DNA of 64,000 nt from Nocardioides panzhihuensis. GTDB lineage: Bacteria; Actinomycetota; Actinomycetes; Propionibacteriales; Nocardioidaceae. Each line of letters begins with the position of its first letter. The first letter of the stretch is position 1. A model generated the notes under the pieces. That model did not search any database. It saw nothing but the letters and a program-made list of their open reading frames with translations, and was not told the origin of the DNA. Shown here one piece after another: positions 14,534-24,554 of this stretch. A program made the translations under genes and the position numbers. The stretch spans positions 1,550,001 to 1,614,000 of the forward strand of contig NZ_JACBZR010000001.1 in NCBI RefSeq assembly GCF_013408335.1, in the 5' to 3' direction.

Positions 14534-17419
14534 GTGGCTCAGGGTGATGACTCCGAGACCGGGAGCGACGACTGGCGCCTCACGAAGGACTACCTGCGGC
14601 ACGACCCGACCAAGTGGAACAGCCTCTCCTGGACCACCGCGCGCACCCTCATCGAATCGGCCAACGACATCTTGGGACGCGGCACGCATGGGCTCGTCGA
14701 GAACCTGCGTGCGCACTGGACGAAGGACGAGCCCCTGAAGGTCCCCGCCTCCGGGGTCTCGAGGTTCCTGGTCATCGGCGACACCGGCGAGCAGGACCCG
14801 TCGCAGTACGTGGTCGCGCCCGCCTTGGCTCGAGCCGCGGGGGAGCGCTCGGGCCAAGAGCAAGCCGGCTTCGTGCTCGTCCTGAGCGACGTGATCTACC
14901 CGTCCGGCAACGTCAACGACTACGTGGACGGCTTCTACAAGCCGTACCGGTCGAACCGCGTGCAGGACCTCGAGGCGCCCAAGGACGTACGGGACGAGTT
15001 CGCGCTTCCGGAGAACGTCCCGGTCTACGCGATCGCGGGCAATCACGACTGGTACGACGGCCTCCACGGCTTCGCCCACCAGTTCCTCTACCCGGCGGAC
15101 GAGCCGCCGGCCTGGCCCAGCGATCTCCTGGTGCCGACGTTCGACGAGAAGCTGGGGCTACGGCAGCTGATCCGGGACCGCTTCGGCCGCGCCATGTGGC
15201 GCACACCCAGCGAACCGGCCGGCAGGTCCGCGCCGGCGCGGCGTGGGGAGTCGGCCGCAGACGGCGGCCCGGCCCCGGAAGCCCCGCTGCAGCCGGCGCC
15301 GTACTTCGTCATCGAGACCGAGCACGTGGAGCTGGTGTGCATCGACACCGGCATCGACGGGACCGTCGACGGCCCGCAGTACGACTGGCTGAGCTCGCTG
15401 GACGGCGAGAAGCCGAAGATCCTCATGACCGGCAAGCCGATGCTCGACAACGGTGAGCTCCGGAAGGGGGAGGTGTCCGGACGACCCGGCAAGACCGTCC
15501 ACGACATCGTGACCGAGCCCAAGCACCGCTACGTCGCGACGGTGGGCGGTGACACGCACAACTTCCAGCTGTACGACCCGCGGAGCCCGGACAGCTCGCC
15601 CGACGGCCTGTGGCACATCGTCAGTGGCGGCGGGGGCGCGTACACCCACGCCACTCATCCCATCCGGATGGCCAGCTCGGACGCGCGAACCCACTCTCGG
15701 TTTCGGCCGAGCAGGGTCTTCCCGCGGTCGGCCGAGTCCCTGTCGTACTTCGCTCAGCAGCTCGTCCCCGGCATCTGGCGGCTGCTGCTGAGCGTCGTGA
15801 TGTTCGGCGGGGGCGTGGCCTTGGGTTGGTGGCTCGCCAGCTCGGGGTGGAGCCTTCAGGTTCAGCCTTGGGGCGAGCCGGTGAGAGTCGGCCCCGGGGG
15901 AGTGGCCATCGCCGCGATGGTGGTGCTGGTGCTGCTGCACCTGTTGCCGCAACGTACGGGACGCAGTCTCCTCGGACGCCGCCTGCTGCTGCGTCTCGAA
16001 GCGCTGGTCGTGGGGGTGCTGGCGATGCTGTTCCTGCACCACTACCTGCCTGATGCGGCCGGAGCGCTGCTGGTGCTGTTCGGGTCGAGCACCCTGTGGA
16101 TCTGCCTCAACGCCTGGTGCACCCGATGGTCGAGATGGTGGGGCCCGGTCGAGCGGGTCCCCGGATGGCATCACGTCGCCTTCGGGTGCGTGCTGGCGGC
16201 TCTCGCGGCCCTGGCTCTGGTGCCCTTGGCCTTGGACGGGGGAGGCTCGGGCGACGGACGTACGGTGGTGCCCTGGTGGCTGGTCGTCGCGGTCGGCATC
16301 TACGCCGTCGTAGCGATCGTCGGGTGGCGGAAGCGGATCGTCGACGACCTGAGTGGCGACCGTGCCGAACGCTGGCTGAAGTGGTCGGTGGTGTGGGCAG
16401 TGCTCGCGCAGGCGGCCGTCGTGTCGGGGGAGATGCTGCGAGTGATAAGCGGCGAGGGCTTGACCCTGCTGTTCTTCAGCGGCCTGCTCGGACTCTTGCT
16501 GTTGGCGGCGATCGCCGCGCTGCTGCTCGTGGCGCCGCTGGCACCGGACCTTCTCACCCGCCACTTGCGCAACGACCCCCAACGCCGGGGGCGGGCGTGG
16601 CTCCGCTGGCGGCGCTGGCTGGTCCAGCCCTTCGTGTTCCTCGCGGCGCCCGCAACGCTGGCGCTCTGGTGGTGGGCCGCCGACGCCGTCGACTCAGAGT
16701 GGATGCGGGCCGCCTTCGCTCTGCCAACGCTGGTCGTGGTGACAGCGATCGGCCTGCTGGTCCTCGACTGGGTACGACGGGAGCACGAGCTCCTGTACAT
16801 GCCGCTGGTGGTCGTCGCCGTCCTTGCCCTCGGCGTGCTCCTGCTGGGGGCCGCGGTCCCTGGCCTGCTCGACGTGCCGGGCTTCGGGTGGCCCGGCCGG
16901 CTCGCGAACGAGCTCAGCACATGGTGGCCGGCCGTGGCGGTCGGCGCAGCCCTCTTTACTGCGGTGGCGGTCGGCGCCGCCGCCCTCCTCGCCCACCTGG
17001 TGTTCCTCGGCGCCCACTCGCTGATCGCGGACCCCAAGGCGTGGGTGAGCCCCCGCTACCGCCAGGGTGTCCCGACGCACTACGACTTCATCAGCGAGGC
17101 GGCTGCGACGTCCATCATCGAGGCCGAACATGACCGGATGGGTGCCCAACCCGCAGTGGTCGAGGGCGTCGGCCGGCGGACCAGACGCCGAGCGCAGATC
17201 GCCTTCCCCGGCCTGAACCCGCCGTTCGGGCCGATCCAGAAGTTCGTCTCCGAGATCTACTCGCTCGACGAGCCCCCGTTCTTCAAGCACTTCCTCGAGT
17301 TCGAGACCTCACCCACCGAGATCGTGGTCAAGATCCACCGCGTTCGTGGCGATCAGCCGGTTGAGATCGAAGAGGTGGCGAGGATCGGTCTTACGGGAGC
17401 GGGCGCTGTAGATGACTGA
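14534..17419 (+). CDS. metallophosphoesterase fused to a polytopic membrane region
   Basis: About 960 aa. Residues 1-400 form a calcineurin-like phosphoesterase: FLVIGDTGEQD, LVLSDVIYPSGNVNDY, AIAGNHDWYDG and VGGDTHNF give the metal ligands, with Ser in place of Gly in the usual GD-x-x-Y motif. Roughly ten hydrophobic segments follow (from about residue 430 to 830), then a soluble tail with PPFFKHFLEFE and VVKIHRVRG. GTG at 14534 is 6 nt after GAGGGG; an ATG at 14528 is also in frame but too close to it. The substrate is unknown; a membrane-anchored phosphodiesterase acting at the cytoplasmic face is plausible. Confidence 0.82.
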   Translation: MAQGDDSETGSDDWRLTKDYLRHDPTKWNSLSWTTARTLIESANDILGRGTHGLVENLRAHWTKDEPLKVPASGVSRFLVIGDTGEQDPSQYVVAPALARAAGERSGQEQAGFVLVLSDVIYPSGNVNDYVDGFYKPYRSNRVQDLEAPKDVRDEFALPENVPVYAIAGNHDWYDGLHGFAHQFLYPADEPPAWPSDLLVPTFDEKLGLRQLIRDRFGRAMWRTPSEPAGRSAPARRGESAADGGPAPEAPLQPAPYFVIETEHVELVCIDTGIDGTVDGPQYDWLSSLDGEKPKILMTGKPMLDNGELRKGEVSGRPGKTVHDIVTEPKHRYVATVGGDTHNFQLYDPRSPDSSPDGLWHIVSGGGGAYTHATHPIRMASSDARTHSRFRPSRVFPRSAESLSYFAQQLVPGIWRLLLSVVMFGGGVALGWWLASSGWSLQVQPWGEPVRVGPGGVAIAAMVVLVLLHLLPQRTGRSLLGRRLLLRLEALVVGVLAMLFLHHYLPDAAGALLVLFGSSTLWICLNAWCTRWSRWWGPVERVPGWHHVAFGCVLAALAALALVPLALDGGGSGDGRTVVPWWLVVAVGIYAVVAIVGWRKRIVDDLSGDRAERWLKWSVVWAVLAQAAVVSGEMLRVISGEGLTLLFFSGLLGLLLLAAIAALLLVAPLAPDLLTRHLRNDPQRRGRAWLRWRRWLVQPFVFLAAPATLALWWWAADAVDSEWMRAAFALPTLVVVTAIGLLVLDWVRREHELLYMPLVVVAVLALGVLLLGAAVPGLLDVPGFGWPGRLANELSTWWPAVAVGAALFTAVAVGAAALLAHLVFLGAHSLIADPKAWVSPRYRQGVPTHYDFISEAAATSIIEAEHDRMGAQPAVVEGVGRRTRRRAQIAFPGLNPPFGPIQKFVSEIYSLDEPPFFKHFLEFETSPTEIVVKIHRVRGDQPVEIEEVARIGLTGAGAVDD

Positions 17420-17573
17420 TTGCTCCCCAGTCGCGAGATCGGTACGCGTGGTCCGCAGCGTCGTGTCGAGGCACGCGGATCCCGGCCGTACAGCCTGCGC
17501 CATAGGTGGCACCCTGGCGCACGGCGGAGGGGAGCGGCGCTGGCTGGTGCATCGAGGGCGTCCCCGTCACGGC

Positions 17574-18030
17574 CTAGCGTTCGAGTTCGACGCGCGCTTT
17601 CTCCAAGACAAGATCCAGGGCTGCATATACCTCGTCGTGCCTCCTCCTGAGATCGTGATGACTCAATGCATTGTTGAGGTCGTCCCCAATCGTTCGACGA
17701 AGGGTTTCGAATCCGTTTGGGACCTCCCCGCCCGCGCTGAGAACACGCAGTTGGCCGATGGCCGCGCGAGTCGATGAGCTGTTGCGGTAGGCCTCCTGCC
17801 GAAGCAACTCCCGATCTCCGTCTGGTAGCCCGTCGAGCCGAGCCTTTACACGGCTGTAGGTGACGCGCTCGTACTCGTACAGGTTCGCGGCACACTCGCC
17901 ATACACCCGTACCCTGGCGTCCAGCAGTTGTAGATTGCGGGTGTTTCGATTTTGCAAGAAAAGCGCCTAGCCAACCTCCAAGGAGAGTGGCGAGGAAGCC
18001 CATCGCAGCCACAATGACGGTTGTGTTCAT
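17574..18030 (-). pseudogene. small single-TM membrane protein, frameshifted
   Basis: The N-terminus MNTTVIVAAMGFLATLLGG is a TM helix starting at 18030. The frame shifts at a run of four A on the plus strand (17959-17962). Removing one base joins GGWLGAF to LQNRNTRNLQLLDAR and gives 151 aa, with a charged helical region RVRVYGECAANLYEYERVTY and ending LEKARVELER. The layout (one N-terminal TM, then a coiled-coil-like cytosolic part) resembles the intact gene at 36376. Function unknown. It lies in the gap between the phosphoesterase and the helicase, where the accessory region begins. Confidence 0.6.
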
Positions 18031-18167
18031 GGCGCATGACCGTAGGACGTGCGGTCTGGCCACAGGCCATGTTCGGGACGAGGGATACCCGATATTCGCG
18101 GCGGAGGGCCGCGCACCTCTGCATGGGCTTCTCCACGGTGCCGGTGCGCCTCGTATGAGCCGAGAGG

Positions 18168-19901
18168 TCAGGCCCCGTCCTCGGTCAGGGTGGCGGAGGG
18201 AAGCCAGTCGGCGCCGAGGAGCTGGGCGAGGGCAGTGAGGCCGGTGGTGTCGCTTCCCACCGTGGCAGAGGCCGCAGCGATCCGCTCGACCATCACCCTG
18301 CCGACCTGCTCCTCGACGGTGCCCTCGGCGTACGCGATGTGCCACGGCGAGAGCTGGTGGTCGCGGTGGGTGCGGCCGGTCACCTGCCGTCCTGCGATAC
18401 CCGAGAAGCGGGCCTGGTGGAAGACGCCGACCCGCGGCTCGCTGCTAGCCCGGCGACCGTCGGCGAGGGTCTCGCCGGCGTGCAGGCTGATCGAGGCGAC
18501 CGTGGTGAAGACGCAGACCTTCGCCTGCCCGGTCTGGAACCGGAGCCGCTCGGCCTCTGCGTCGAACCGGTCGCGGCCGTAGATCGTGGCGACTTCGAGG
18601 CCTGAGTCGCGCAGCCGGTCGGCGATCGGGTCGGCGGCGGTCGCGACGAACTCGACCGAGCACGCCACCTGTCGCTCGGCCTCGACCTGCTGGACGATCC
18701 AGGCGACCGTGGAGTCGACGCGGATCAGGCCGGCCTTCTGCCGGAAGCGCAGCAGCGCTGCCCGCCCTTTCGCGACATTGCGGCCACGCCGGGCGATGTC
18801 CATCTCGCGGCAGAACTCTCCCCATTCGGCCTCGTACGTCGTCCGCTCCGACGGCGTGAGTGCCACCGGCATGCCGGAGATCGGCACCGGCCCCCACGGC
18901 GCCGCGCGGTGCAGCATCGCGGGCGGCCGCTCGTCCTCGAGCCAGCCGCGTACCAGCTTGAGGTCGGCGGCGCGCCGCGCCGGGTCCGCGGTCCACGTTG
19001 CGCCGTAACGTCCGCGCTCGACCCCGACGCCGTTGCGCTCGAGCGCGGTGGCGAACGTGGCGCCGGGCTGGGTCGCCGAGGTCCACTCCTGCATCGGCTC
19101 GCCGAGGACCTGCGCATAGGCCGGGGCGAGATATGGCAGGTCGAGCGGCGTGTGTCCGGGCGTCGCGGTCGTCGCGATGACGAAGGGTGCCTTGTCGTGC
19201 GGCCGCCCGTGGCCCGAGATCCGCGCCCAGAGCTTCCACCGCTTCGTCGTCGTACGTCGCAGCGCGTGGGCCTCGTCAGCGATGATCACCTCCCACGCGT
19301 GATCCTTGACCTTCTCCAGGCGGTCCCATGTGATCACGACCCATTCGAGACCGCCGTCGCCCAGCGCCGCGATAGTGCGGCACCAATGGCCGATCGTGAT
19401 CGCGGCGGGACGGTCGGCGACGACCAGCACCCGTCGCGCACCGCGGAGGTCGCCCACCGCTGTCGCCCCGAGAACCGCGGAGATCGTCTTGCCCACGCCG
19501 GGCTCATCGGCCAGCAGGAACTGCCGCCCGCCCGCCGCAGCGCGCGCTGCGATGGCGTCAGCAGCCTCGTACTGGATCCGCCGCGGCTCGAGCGCGTCGG
19601 TCGCCTCGAGGCTCTGCGTCGGAAGGTCGGGATTGAGGGTGCTCTCGATGAACCGACCGAGCGTGTACGGACCAGGGGCGTAGGGCGCGAGGTGCGCCGG
19701 CACAGCGTGCCCGACGTACAGGTGGGTCTTGACTCCCGGGTGCCACGTCGCGCCCTCGACCTGGGTGCCGTAAGGGACGTCGAGCACCCACAGCCGCTCG
19801 CCCGGGCCGACGGCCGGCAACGGCCGCTTCGGTTGTCGCGTTCCGCTCCGGCGCGGACGCCCGCCGCGGCGACGAGCACTGGATCGGCGAGGACTGGCCA
19901 C
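18168..19901 (-). CDS. SNF2/DEAD-like helicase, phage-type
   Basis: A 577-aa superfamily 2 helicase. Motif I is LADEPGVGKTISA near residue 135, motif II is IIADEAHALRRTTTKR, motif III is IATTATPGHT, and the C-terminal lobe has RQVTGRTHRDHQ. The N-terminal 30 residues are strongly basic. The GTG start at 19901 fits the basic leader. Similar stand-alone short SNF2 helicases are common in actinophages and integrated elements, so this may mark the left part of the mobile region. I cannot assign a specific target. Confidence 0.8.
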   Translation of the reverse strand: MASPRRSSARRRGGRPRRSGTRQPKRPLPAVGPGERLWVLDVPYGTQVEGATWHPGVKTHLYVGHAVPAHLAPYAPGPYTLGRFIESTLNPDLPTQSLEATDALEPRRIQYEAADAIAARAAAGGRQFLLADEPGVGKTISAVLGATAVGDLRGARRVLVVADRPAAITIGHWCRTIAALGDGGLEWVVITWDRLEKVKDHAWEVIIADEAHALRRTTTKRWKLWARISGHGRPHDKAPFVIATTATPGHTPLDLPYLAPAYAQVLGEPMQEWTSATQPGATFATALERNGVGVERGRYGATWTADPARRAADLKLVRGWLEDERPPAMLHRAAPWGPVPISGMPVALTPSERTTYEAEWGEFCREMDIARRGRNVAKGRAALLRFRQKAGLIRVDSTVAWIVQQVEAERQVACSVEFVATAADPIADRLRDSGLEVATIYGRDRFDAEAERLRFQTGQAKVCVFTTVASISLHAGETLADGRRASSEPRVGVFHQARFSGIAGRQVTGRTHRDHQLSPWHIAYAEGTVEEQVGRVMVERIAAASATVGSDTTGLTALAQLLGADWLPSATLTEDGA

Positions 19902-19991
19902 ACCCAGACGCTATCGGGGTCTCCTTCGTGTGTAGATCCAGCTCGCCGACAGGCGGCGGTTTGCGGCGCCCACGCTAGGCAGAAGCTAGCG

Positions 19992-20513
19992 CTAGCTCCC
20001 AGACCAGGTGGAGAGTCCGCCGCCTGGCTGTGACACTAAGAGCTGCCCGGAGGGGAACACGATTTGCCAGGGCTCGTGGTGATTGTCTGCCGGAACCCGC
20101 AGGACTAATCCAGGACTGAACACTATGCGCAGATGTACGGTCTTGAATGCGACAGCTGACAACACCTTGCGACCAACCAACCCACTGAACGAGTCGGTCG
20201 TCGCGGACGGATTAGCCCACAGATCCAGTCGTTCAGTGGCGCGAGCCGTCGGCCCGAGTGTCGTTGCGCCTTCGATCGTGAGCTCGGCCCCTCCCGCAAA
20301 CGCGACGACTAGCCGGAACTCTTCACTGCGGGTGGACTCGACCGTCGCATCACGAAGCCCGACGATCCAGCGGTCCTCAAGCTCAACTGCAATCGCCACA
20401 GGCGCAGTCTCGCACCACTGGGCCAGCAGACGGACACGCTGCAGGCGGCGGGTCAGGTCACCCACCACGGGACGTCGTCGACGTGGTGGTGGATCAATGC
20501 GTGAGCCCCGCAT
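19992..20513 (-). CDS. DUF6188-like hypothetical protein
   Basis: About 173 aa; the start is uncertain (ATG 20513, or GTG codons near 20465). Alternating beta pattern: VAIAVELEDRWIVGLRDATV, then LVGRKVLSAVAFKTVHLRIV, then a Pro-rich turn and PSGQLLVSQPGGGLSTW. The block G-x-x-V-x-x-A-x-F-K-x-x-x-L-R-I-x-F with a later P-x-x-x-x-E-x-W is what I recall of the DUF6188 family, which is often found near polymorphic-toxin or immunity genes. Divergent from the next gene. Confidence 0.6.
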   Translation of the reverse strand: MRGSRIDPPPRRRRPVVGDLTRRLQRVRLLAQWCETAPVAIAVELEDRWIVGLRDATVESTRSEEFRLVVAFAGGAELTIEGATTLGPTARATERLDLWANPSATTDSFSGLVGRKVLSAVAFKTVHLRIVFSPGLVLRVPADNHHEPWQIVFPSGQLLVSQPGGGLSTWSGS

Positions 20514-20609
20514 GCGCCGGTGTGACGCAGTTCCGAAGCCGCGCTCGGCGGGACCGAGTGGGCACGTTGTAGCAACACGTCGTCGCGACTGTTGCGTCAG
20601 GATGTTGAT

Positions 20610-20996
20610 ATGACGAGTCTCATCCGTGTCGGGTTTTGGCGCAGCGAGTACGAACCCACGCTGCCAGATCCGCGGGGGCACCTTGATGAGACCTGGGATG
20701 ACGAGGAGCGGAAACTCGTGGTCGCGTACCTTCGAGGTGGTCTGCCCGTGCTGCACATGATGGGGTTCTCGCCCTGTCGGATCTGCGATCGTTCGGACAA
20801 CGGAAACGCCGAACTGACCGACGGTTCGTATCTGTGGCCGCAGGGGCTTGCGCACTACGTCCAAGACCACGGTGTGCGCCTTCCGCGTGAGTTTGAACGG
20901 CATGTCTTGGATCGCTGGGAGGTCTTGGAGGAGGCGGCGATGCGGGCTCACAAGGCGCCGCCCGATCGTTGGATGCGCATGACCCAGCAGAGGTAG
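20610..20996 (+). CDS. conserved hypothetical protein with CRICD and TDG motifs
   Basis: 128 aa starting MTSLIRVGFWRSEYEPTLPD at 20610, after AGGA; an earlier in-frame start at 20592 adds six unlikely residues. Central motif SPCRICDRSDNGNAELTDG, then SYLWPQGLAHYVQDHGVRLP and a helical C-terminus. I recognise the TDG-x-x-W-P-x-G-L-x-H-Y pattern from widespread small hypothetical proteins without known function. The two Cys might bind metal with the His residues, but that is a guess. Confidence 0.75.
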   Translation: MTSLIRVGFWRSEYEPTLPDPRGHLDETWDDEERKLVVAYLRGGLPVLHMMGFSPCRICDRSDNGNAELTDGSYLWPQGLAHYVQDHGVRLPREFERHVLDRWEVLEEAAMRAHKAPPDRWMRMTQQR

Positions 20997-21378
20997 GCGT
21001 CTCACATGCGGCGGTAAGACGCATGGTCGATCCTCGCATTGTGCCGCCCCAGGGACGCTGCGTCAGGAAGACTTGCGCCGTGGGGCGCGGGCGCTCTGAA
21101 CTGAAAGGATGTTCATGCCCATTTCGTGACCTGACGCCGGGTTGCGATCCAGCGCGTGGCGAGGGCAGCCAACAGCACGGCCTAGTGTGGGAGCGCGCGT
21201 CCTGGAACTCGGGGGATGACCCCGGGGCCGAGAGCAGGTCCGTCGTCTGCGCGGTGGCACATCGCGACCTCACCTGATGAAGAGGTCGTTTCGTTGGAAA
21301 GGTGGACGCGCCGACTTCGCGAGGAGGTCTACGGAGAAATGGTCCGTTCCCGCATGGACGTAAGGAAGGATCGGTCTC
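20997..21378. other. intergenic stretch without a recognisable gene
   Basis: 382 bp. Short open frames on both strands have no recognisable protein. The right end holds AAGGAAGGA, the ribosome binding site of the 1031-aa gene. No clear hairpin terminator or tRNA was seen. Confidence 0.5.
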
Positions 21379-24300
21379 GTGAGCGAGATTCGACCCCAAG
21401 CTGAGGCCGCCATCCGGTTCCGCCTTCTCGAGATGACCGAGCGCAACGAGCACCACCGTTTCGAGGAGATCGCGACCCTGGTGGCGCAGAAGCGAGTCAG
21501 CTCAAACATTTTGATAGCCACGGGCCCGGTGAGTTCGAAGGGTGACCAGCAGCGTGACGCGGAGACGTTCAAGACCCGCCTGCCCGACGAACTGCCGCAC
21601 TCGGCTGGGTTCGCAGCGGCCGCATCGACGGCGCCGTGGGTGGTGGCCTGCACGCTGCAGGAGACGAAGCTGAAGCAAAAGGTTCTCGACGACGTGGCCG
21701 GCATCTGCGCTGATGACGCCGCCCCGGTCGGGCACATCGCGTACTTCAGTGCGCACGCAGTCTCCGAGGGGATCACCCACGAGGTGCAGAAGACCGCGCG
21801 AAAGACCCACAAGGTGTCCTTGGATATCTTCTGCGCCTCGGACATCGCCAAGTTCCTCGCTCAAGATGATCTGATCTGGGTCGCCCAGCACTACTTGGAG
21901 CTTCCGTCGCACCTCGTTCCGCCGCCGGAGAGCGAGCCCGCGCCGGAGTGGTACGCCGACCTGCTCGACGGGCTTCGGAAGAACCACGGGCCGGCTGCGC
22001 TGACCCCAGGGGTCCAAGGTGGCGTGACCCAGGGGTTGCGGCACGCGACCTGGGATGAGGACACGAACGCGGACCTTCCGGAGTGGATCAACTTCATGGG
22101 GGCATTCCTGGCCGACTCCGAGGACGGCGAGGACACCGAGTTGGTGTTCCGCGCCTGCTACGAGATGTCGGTGGCCACGTTCCGGGGCCTTGGGACCGCG
22201 GCCGGTATCGAGGACCTTGTCCGACGCGCGGTGGTCTACGCATGTTCGTGTGACCAGCCGCGCATCCTCGACGACACGGTCACCTTGGTCTCGTACTGGG
22301 GCGTGATGTGGTCTCAAGGAGTCGCGAGGGCTGAGGCGTCCGAGATCAGTGCGGCGTTGAGGAAGGTTCGCGAGCACGCTGCGGCTCTCCTGGACGACAC
22401 CGATGCCGAGACGCACCCGGTGCGGGCAGCGACGTTGACCGGTGTCCTCGCGTACTCCCACCTCATCCCGGACTGGGCGGTCGCGGAGGGGACCCGCGGC
22501 AAGCCCGATGCTCGGGATGTTGCGGGGAACGTCGGGGTGCAGTTGACCGAGGACGACGTCGACGTCTCGCTGCTGGACGAGACGGACTTTGATGGCCTTG
22601 GCGACGCAATGTCGTACCTGTCGCAGCTGGTTGACCTGTTGCCGCAGGCGCGGGCGTACTCGGTAAGCGGGCTGGCTCGGGTGTTCGACATGTTGGCGCC
22701 GTTGGCGGCCTCGAACCCGGAGTACTTGAAGGTTCGTGACGGCCTGGATGCGGCGGTAGCGGAGGTGACAGGTGACTCGGCGGCTGCGGAGAGATCCCGT
22801 GACCGGGCGAGCGCGTTCGTGAACGCAGACAAGCCTCTGCAGGCTCTCCGGGAGTTGCACGACGCGAAGGTGAGGTGGTTCAGCGGCGACACGTTGTACG
22901 GGTCGGTGTTGACGATGCGGTTCATCGCGAAGATCTACTCCGAGCTCCGGTTGACCTACGCGGCGAAGATGTACGCCTGCACCGCGGCGGCGCTCGCGAT
23001 GTCCGCAGGCGATGATGACACGAAGCCCCAGGTGGCGAAGGCGTTGCTGGAGGCGGCCGGGTACGTTCAGGCGGCAGGTACATGGGTCGATGCGGCCGGT
23101 TTGACTGAGGTAGCGCTCCTTGCGCGGGCCCAGTTTCTGCCCGACCCGTTCGACTTCGAAAAACACCCAGACCTGAGCCACCACAATCAGAACTCCATCC
23201 TGGAACTCGCCGGAGTCCGGACGTACTGGCCCGACCTGGTGCCCTTGATCAAGCAGGCGCACGGCACCACCACTGACTGGTACGACGACCTCGTGGAGGT
23301 CATCGAGGAAGCAGGCGGCGCCGGGTTCAAGATGACCGAGGAAGAGTTCTGCGCCCGGGCCGGTGAGCAGCACGCCGGCCCACTCCTCGGTGACGTCGGC
23401 CCGCGCCGCATCATCGACTTCTCGGCGCTCGGAGTGCGCTGGACGTTCGAGTTCGACAACAATCGCACGACAGTCATCCGTGCCGAAGCTCTCTGCGCCA
23501 CGCTTCAGGTACTGCTCGCCGACATCACCGTGCACGACCCCGCCTTGGTCAGCACCAGCGTCCGAGTCAGCGTCACGGTGACCGACAAGATCGGGCGCGA
23601 CGGTTATAACGTTGAGATCGACGACAGCAGCTCCCACATCACTGCAGAAGCAACGGTCTCGATGGACTTCTCAGACCTCGACACTCGGGTGCCCGCCTTA
23701 ATGTCCATCTGTCTCCAGCTCCTCCATTCCGTCCACCTGCGGCCACACGACGAGCTTCAAGCCCTCGTTGAACCGCTGTTAAAGGCTGGCCTGATCAACA
23801 AGATCGCGGTCGGGCGCCCGTATGAAGAGGCCACCGACTTCTTCGACGACGACCACTTCACGACGTTGGCCTCAGCAACCCGCCCGCTGGCCACTGATGG
23901 GTACCAGCCGGTTCCGGCCGAGCCGCTCCGGGCATCGACGGCCCCCGGCCCCGGGTACGACCGGGACAAGGAGCAAGAAGCCATCCGGGAGCGCTACCGC
24001 GTCGCCCAGGAGAGCCTCCGGTTCACCCTCCCCGCCCTCCTCGCTGACCCCGATAAGCGAGCGGCCGTCGAGCAGCTTCGCGCCCACGGGTGGCTGGACT
24101 GGCAGATCGTGACCATCCTGGCGAACATTGCGCTCAGCTACCGGATGGACCGCGACGGCATTTTGCCGCAGGACGTGACGCCTGCGCAGGGTCTGGCGCT
24201 CCTTCGTGAGCTGGAGTCCGATGCGGCGCAGGCTGTCCCGCTCGAGTGGTTCGACGACGACGCGTTCTGGGTCAATAAGGTCATGACGCCGATGGCCACG

Positions 24301-24474
24301 GCCCGTGGCCTGAGTCTTCGGCCGTGGCAGGAAGAACCGGGGGAAGAGCAGGTACGTGACCTCCTCATCCGTCGTTATGGGTATGGCTCTGACGACGTGC
24401 CGCACACCGACCTGCTCGGCTGCGTAGACGAGGCTGGACTCCTGCGTCCGCTCATCGGGGATACAGACGAGTAG
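21379..24474 (+). CDS. large protein with Mrr/PD-(D/E)XK-like N-terminus, candidate defence protein
   Basis: 1031 aa, GTG start 8 nt after AAGGAAGGA. The first 110 residues read FEEIATLVAQKRVSSNILIA, TGPVSSKGDQQRDAETF (D56, D60) and VVACTLQETKLKQKVLDDV (Q94, K97/K99). This resembles restriction-endonuclease-like folds, where an acidic pair is followed by a Q/E-x-K strand. The rest, roughly residues 200-640, is alpha-helical and TPR-like; a beta-rich segment (IIDFSALGVRWTFEFDNNRT) follows, and the C-terminus is helical. No name can be given. The position next to an integrase and other large nuclease-like or NTPase genes supports a conflict role. Confidence 0.7.
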   Translation: MSEIRPQAEAAIRFRLLEMTERNEHHRFEEIATLVAQKRVSSNILIATGPVSSKGDQQRDAETFKTRLPDELPHSAGFAAAASTAPWVVACTLQETKLKQKVLDDVAGICADDAAPVGHIAYFSAHAVSEGITHEVQKTARKTHKVSLDIFCASDIAKFLAQDDLIWVAQHYLELPSHLVPPPESEPAPEWYADLLDGLRKNHGPAALTPGVQGGVTQGLRHATWDEDTNADLPEWINFMGAFLADSEDGEDTELVFRACYEMSVATFRGLGTAAGIEDLVRRAVVYACSCDQPRILDDTVTLVSYWGVMWSQGVARAEASEISAALRKVREHAAALLDDTDAETHPVRAATLTGVLAYSHLIPDWAVAEGTRGKPDARDVAGNVGVQLTEDDVDVSLLDETDFDGLGDAMSYLSQLVDLLPQARAYSVSGLARVFDMLAPLAASNPEYLKVRDGLDAAVAEVTGDSAAAERSRDRASAFVNADKPLQALRELHDAKVRWFSGDTLYGSVLTMRFIAKIYSELRLTYAAKMYACTAAALAMSAGDDDTKPQVAKALLEAAGYVQAAGTWVDAAGLTEVALLARAQFLPDPFDFEKHPDLSHHNQNSILELAGVRTYWPDLVPLIKQAHGTTTDWYDDLVEVIEEAGGAGFKMTEEEFCARAGEQHAGPLLGDVGPRRIIDFSALGVRWTFEFDNNRTTVIRAEALCATLQVLLADITVHDPALVSTSVRVSVTVTDKIGRDGYNVEIDDSSSHITAEATVSMDFSDLDTRVPALMSICLQLLHSVHLRPHDELQALVEPLLKAGLINKIAVGRPYEEATDFFDDDHFTTLASATRPLATDGYQPVPAEPLRASTAPGPGYDRDKEQEAIRERYRVAQESLRFTLPALLADPDKRAAVEQLRAHGWLDWQIVTILANIALSYRMDRDGILPQDVTPAQGLALLRELESDAAQAVPLEWFDDDAFWVNKVMTPMATARGLSLRPWQEEPGEEQVRDLLIRRYGYGSDDVPHTDLLGCVDEAGLLRPLIGDTDE

Positions 24475-24554
24475 TCGCCGATGGTGGCGCGACGGCCCCT
24501 GCGGCCTGCCCGGGTCATTCTGGGCGAAGTTGACGTGATCCCACTGCTGAGCGG

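Noticed and set aside
21502..23637. 711-codon frame antisense to the nuclease-like gene
   Set aside because: No motif; the plus-strand gene has a strong ribosome binding site and a coherent composition.
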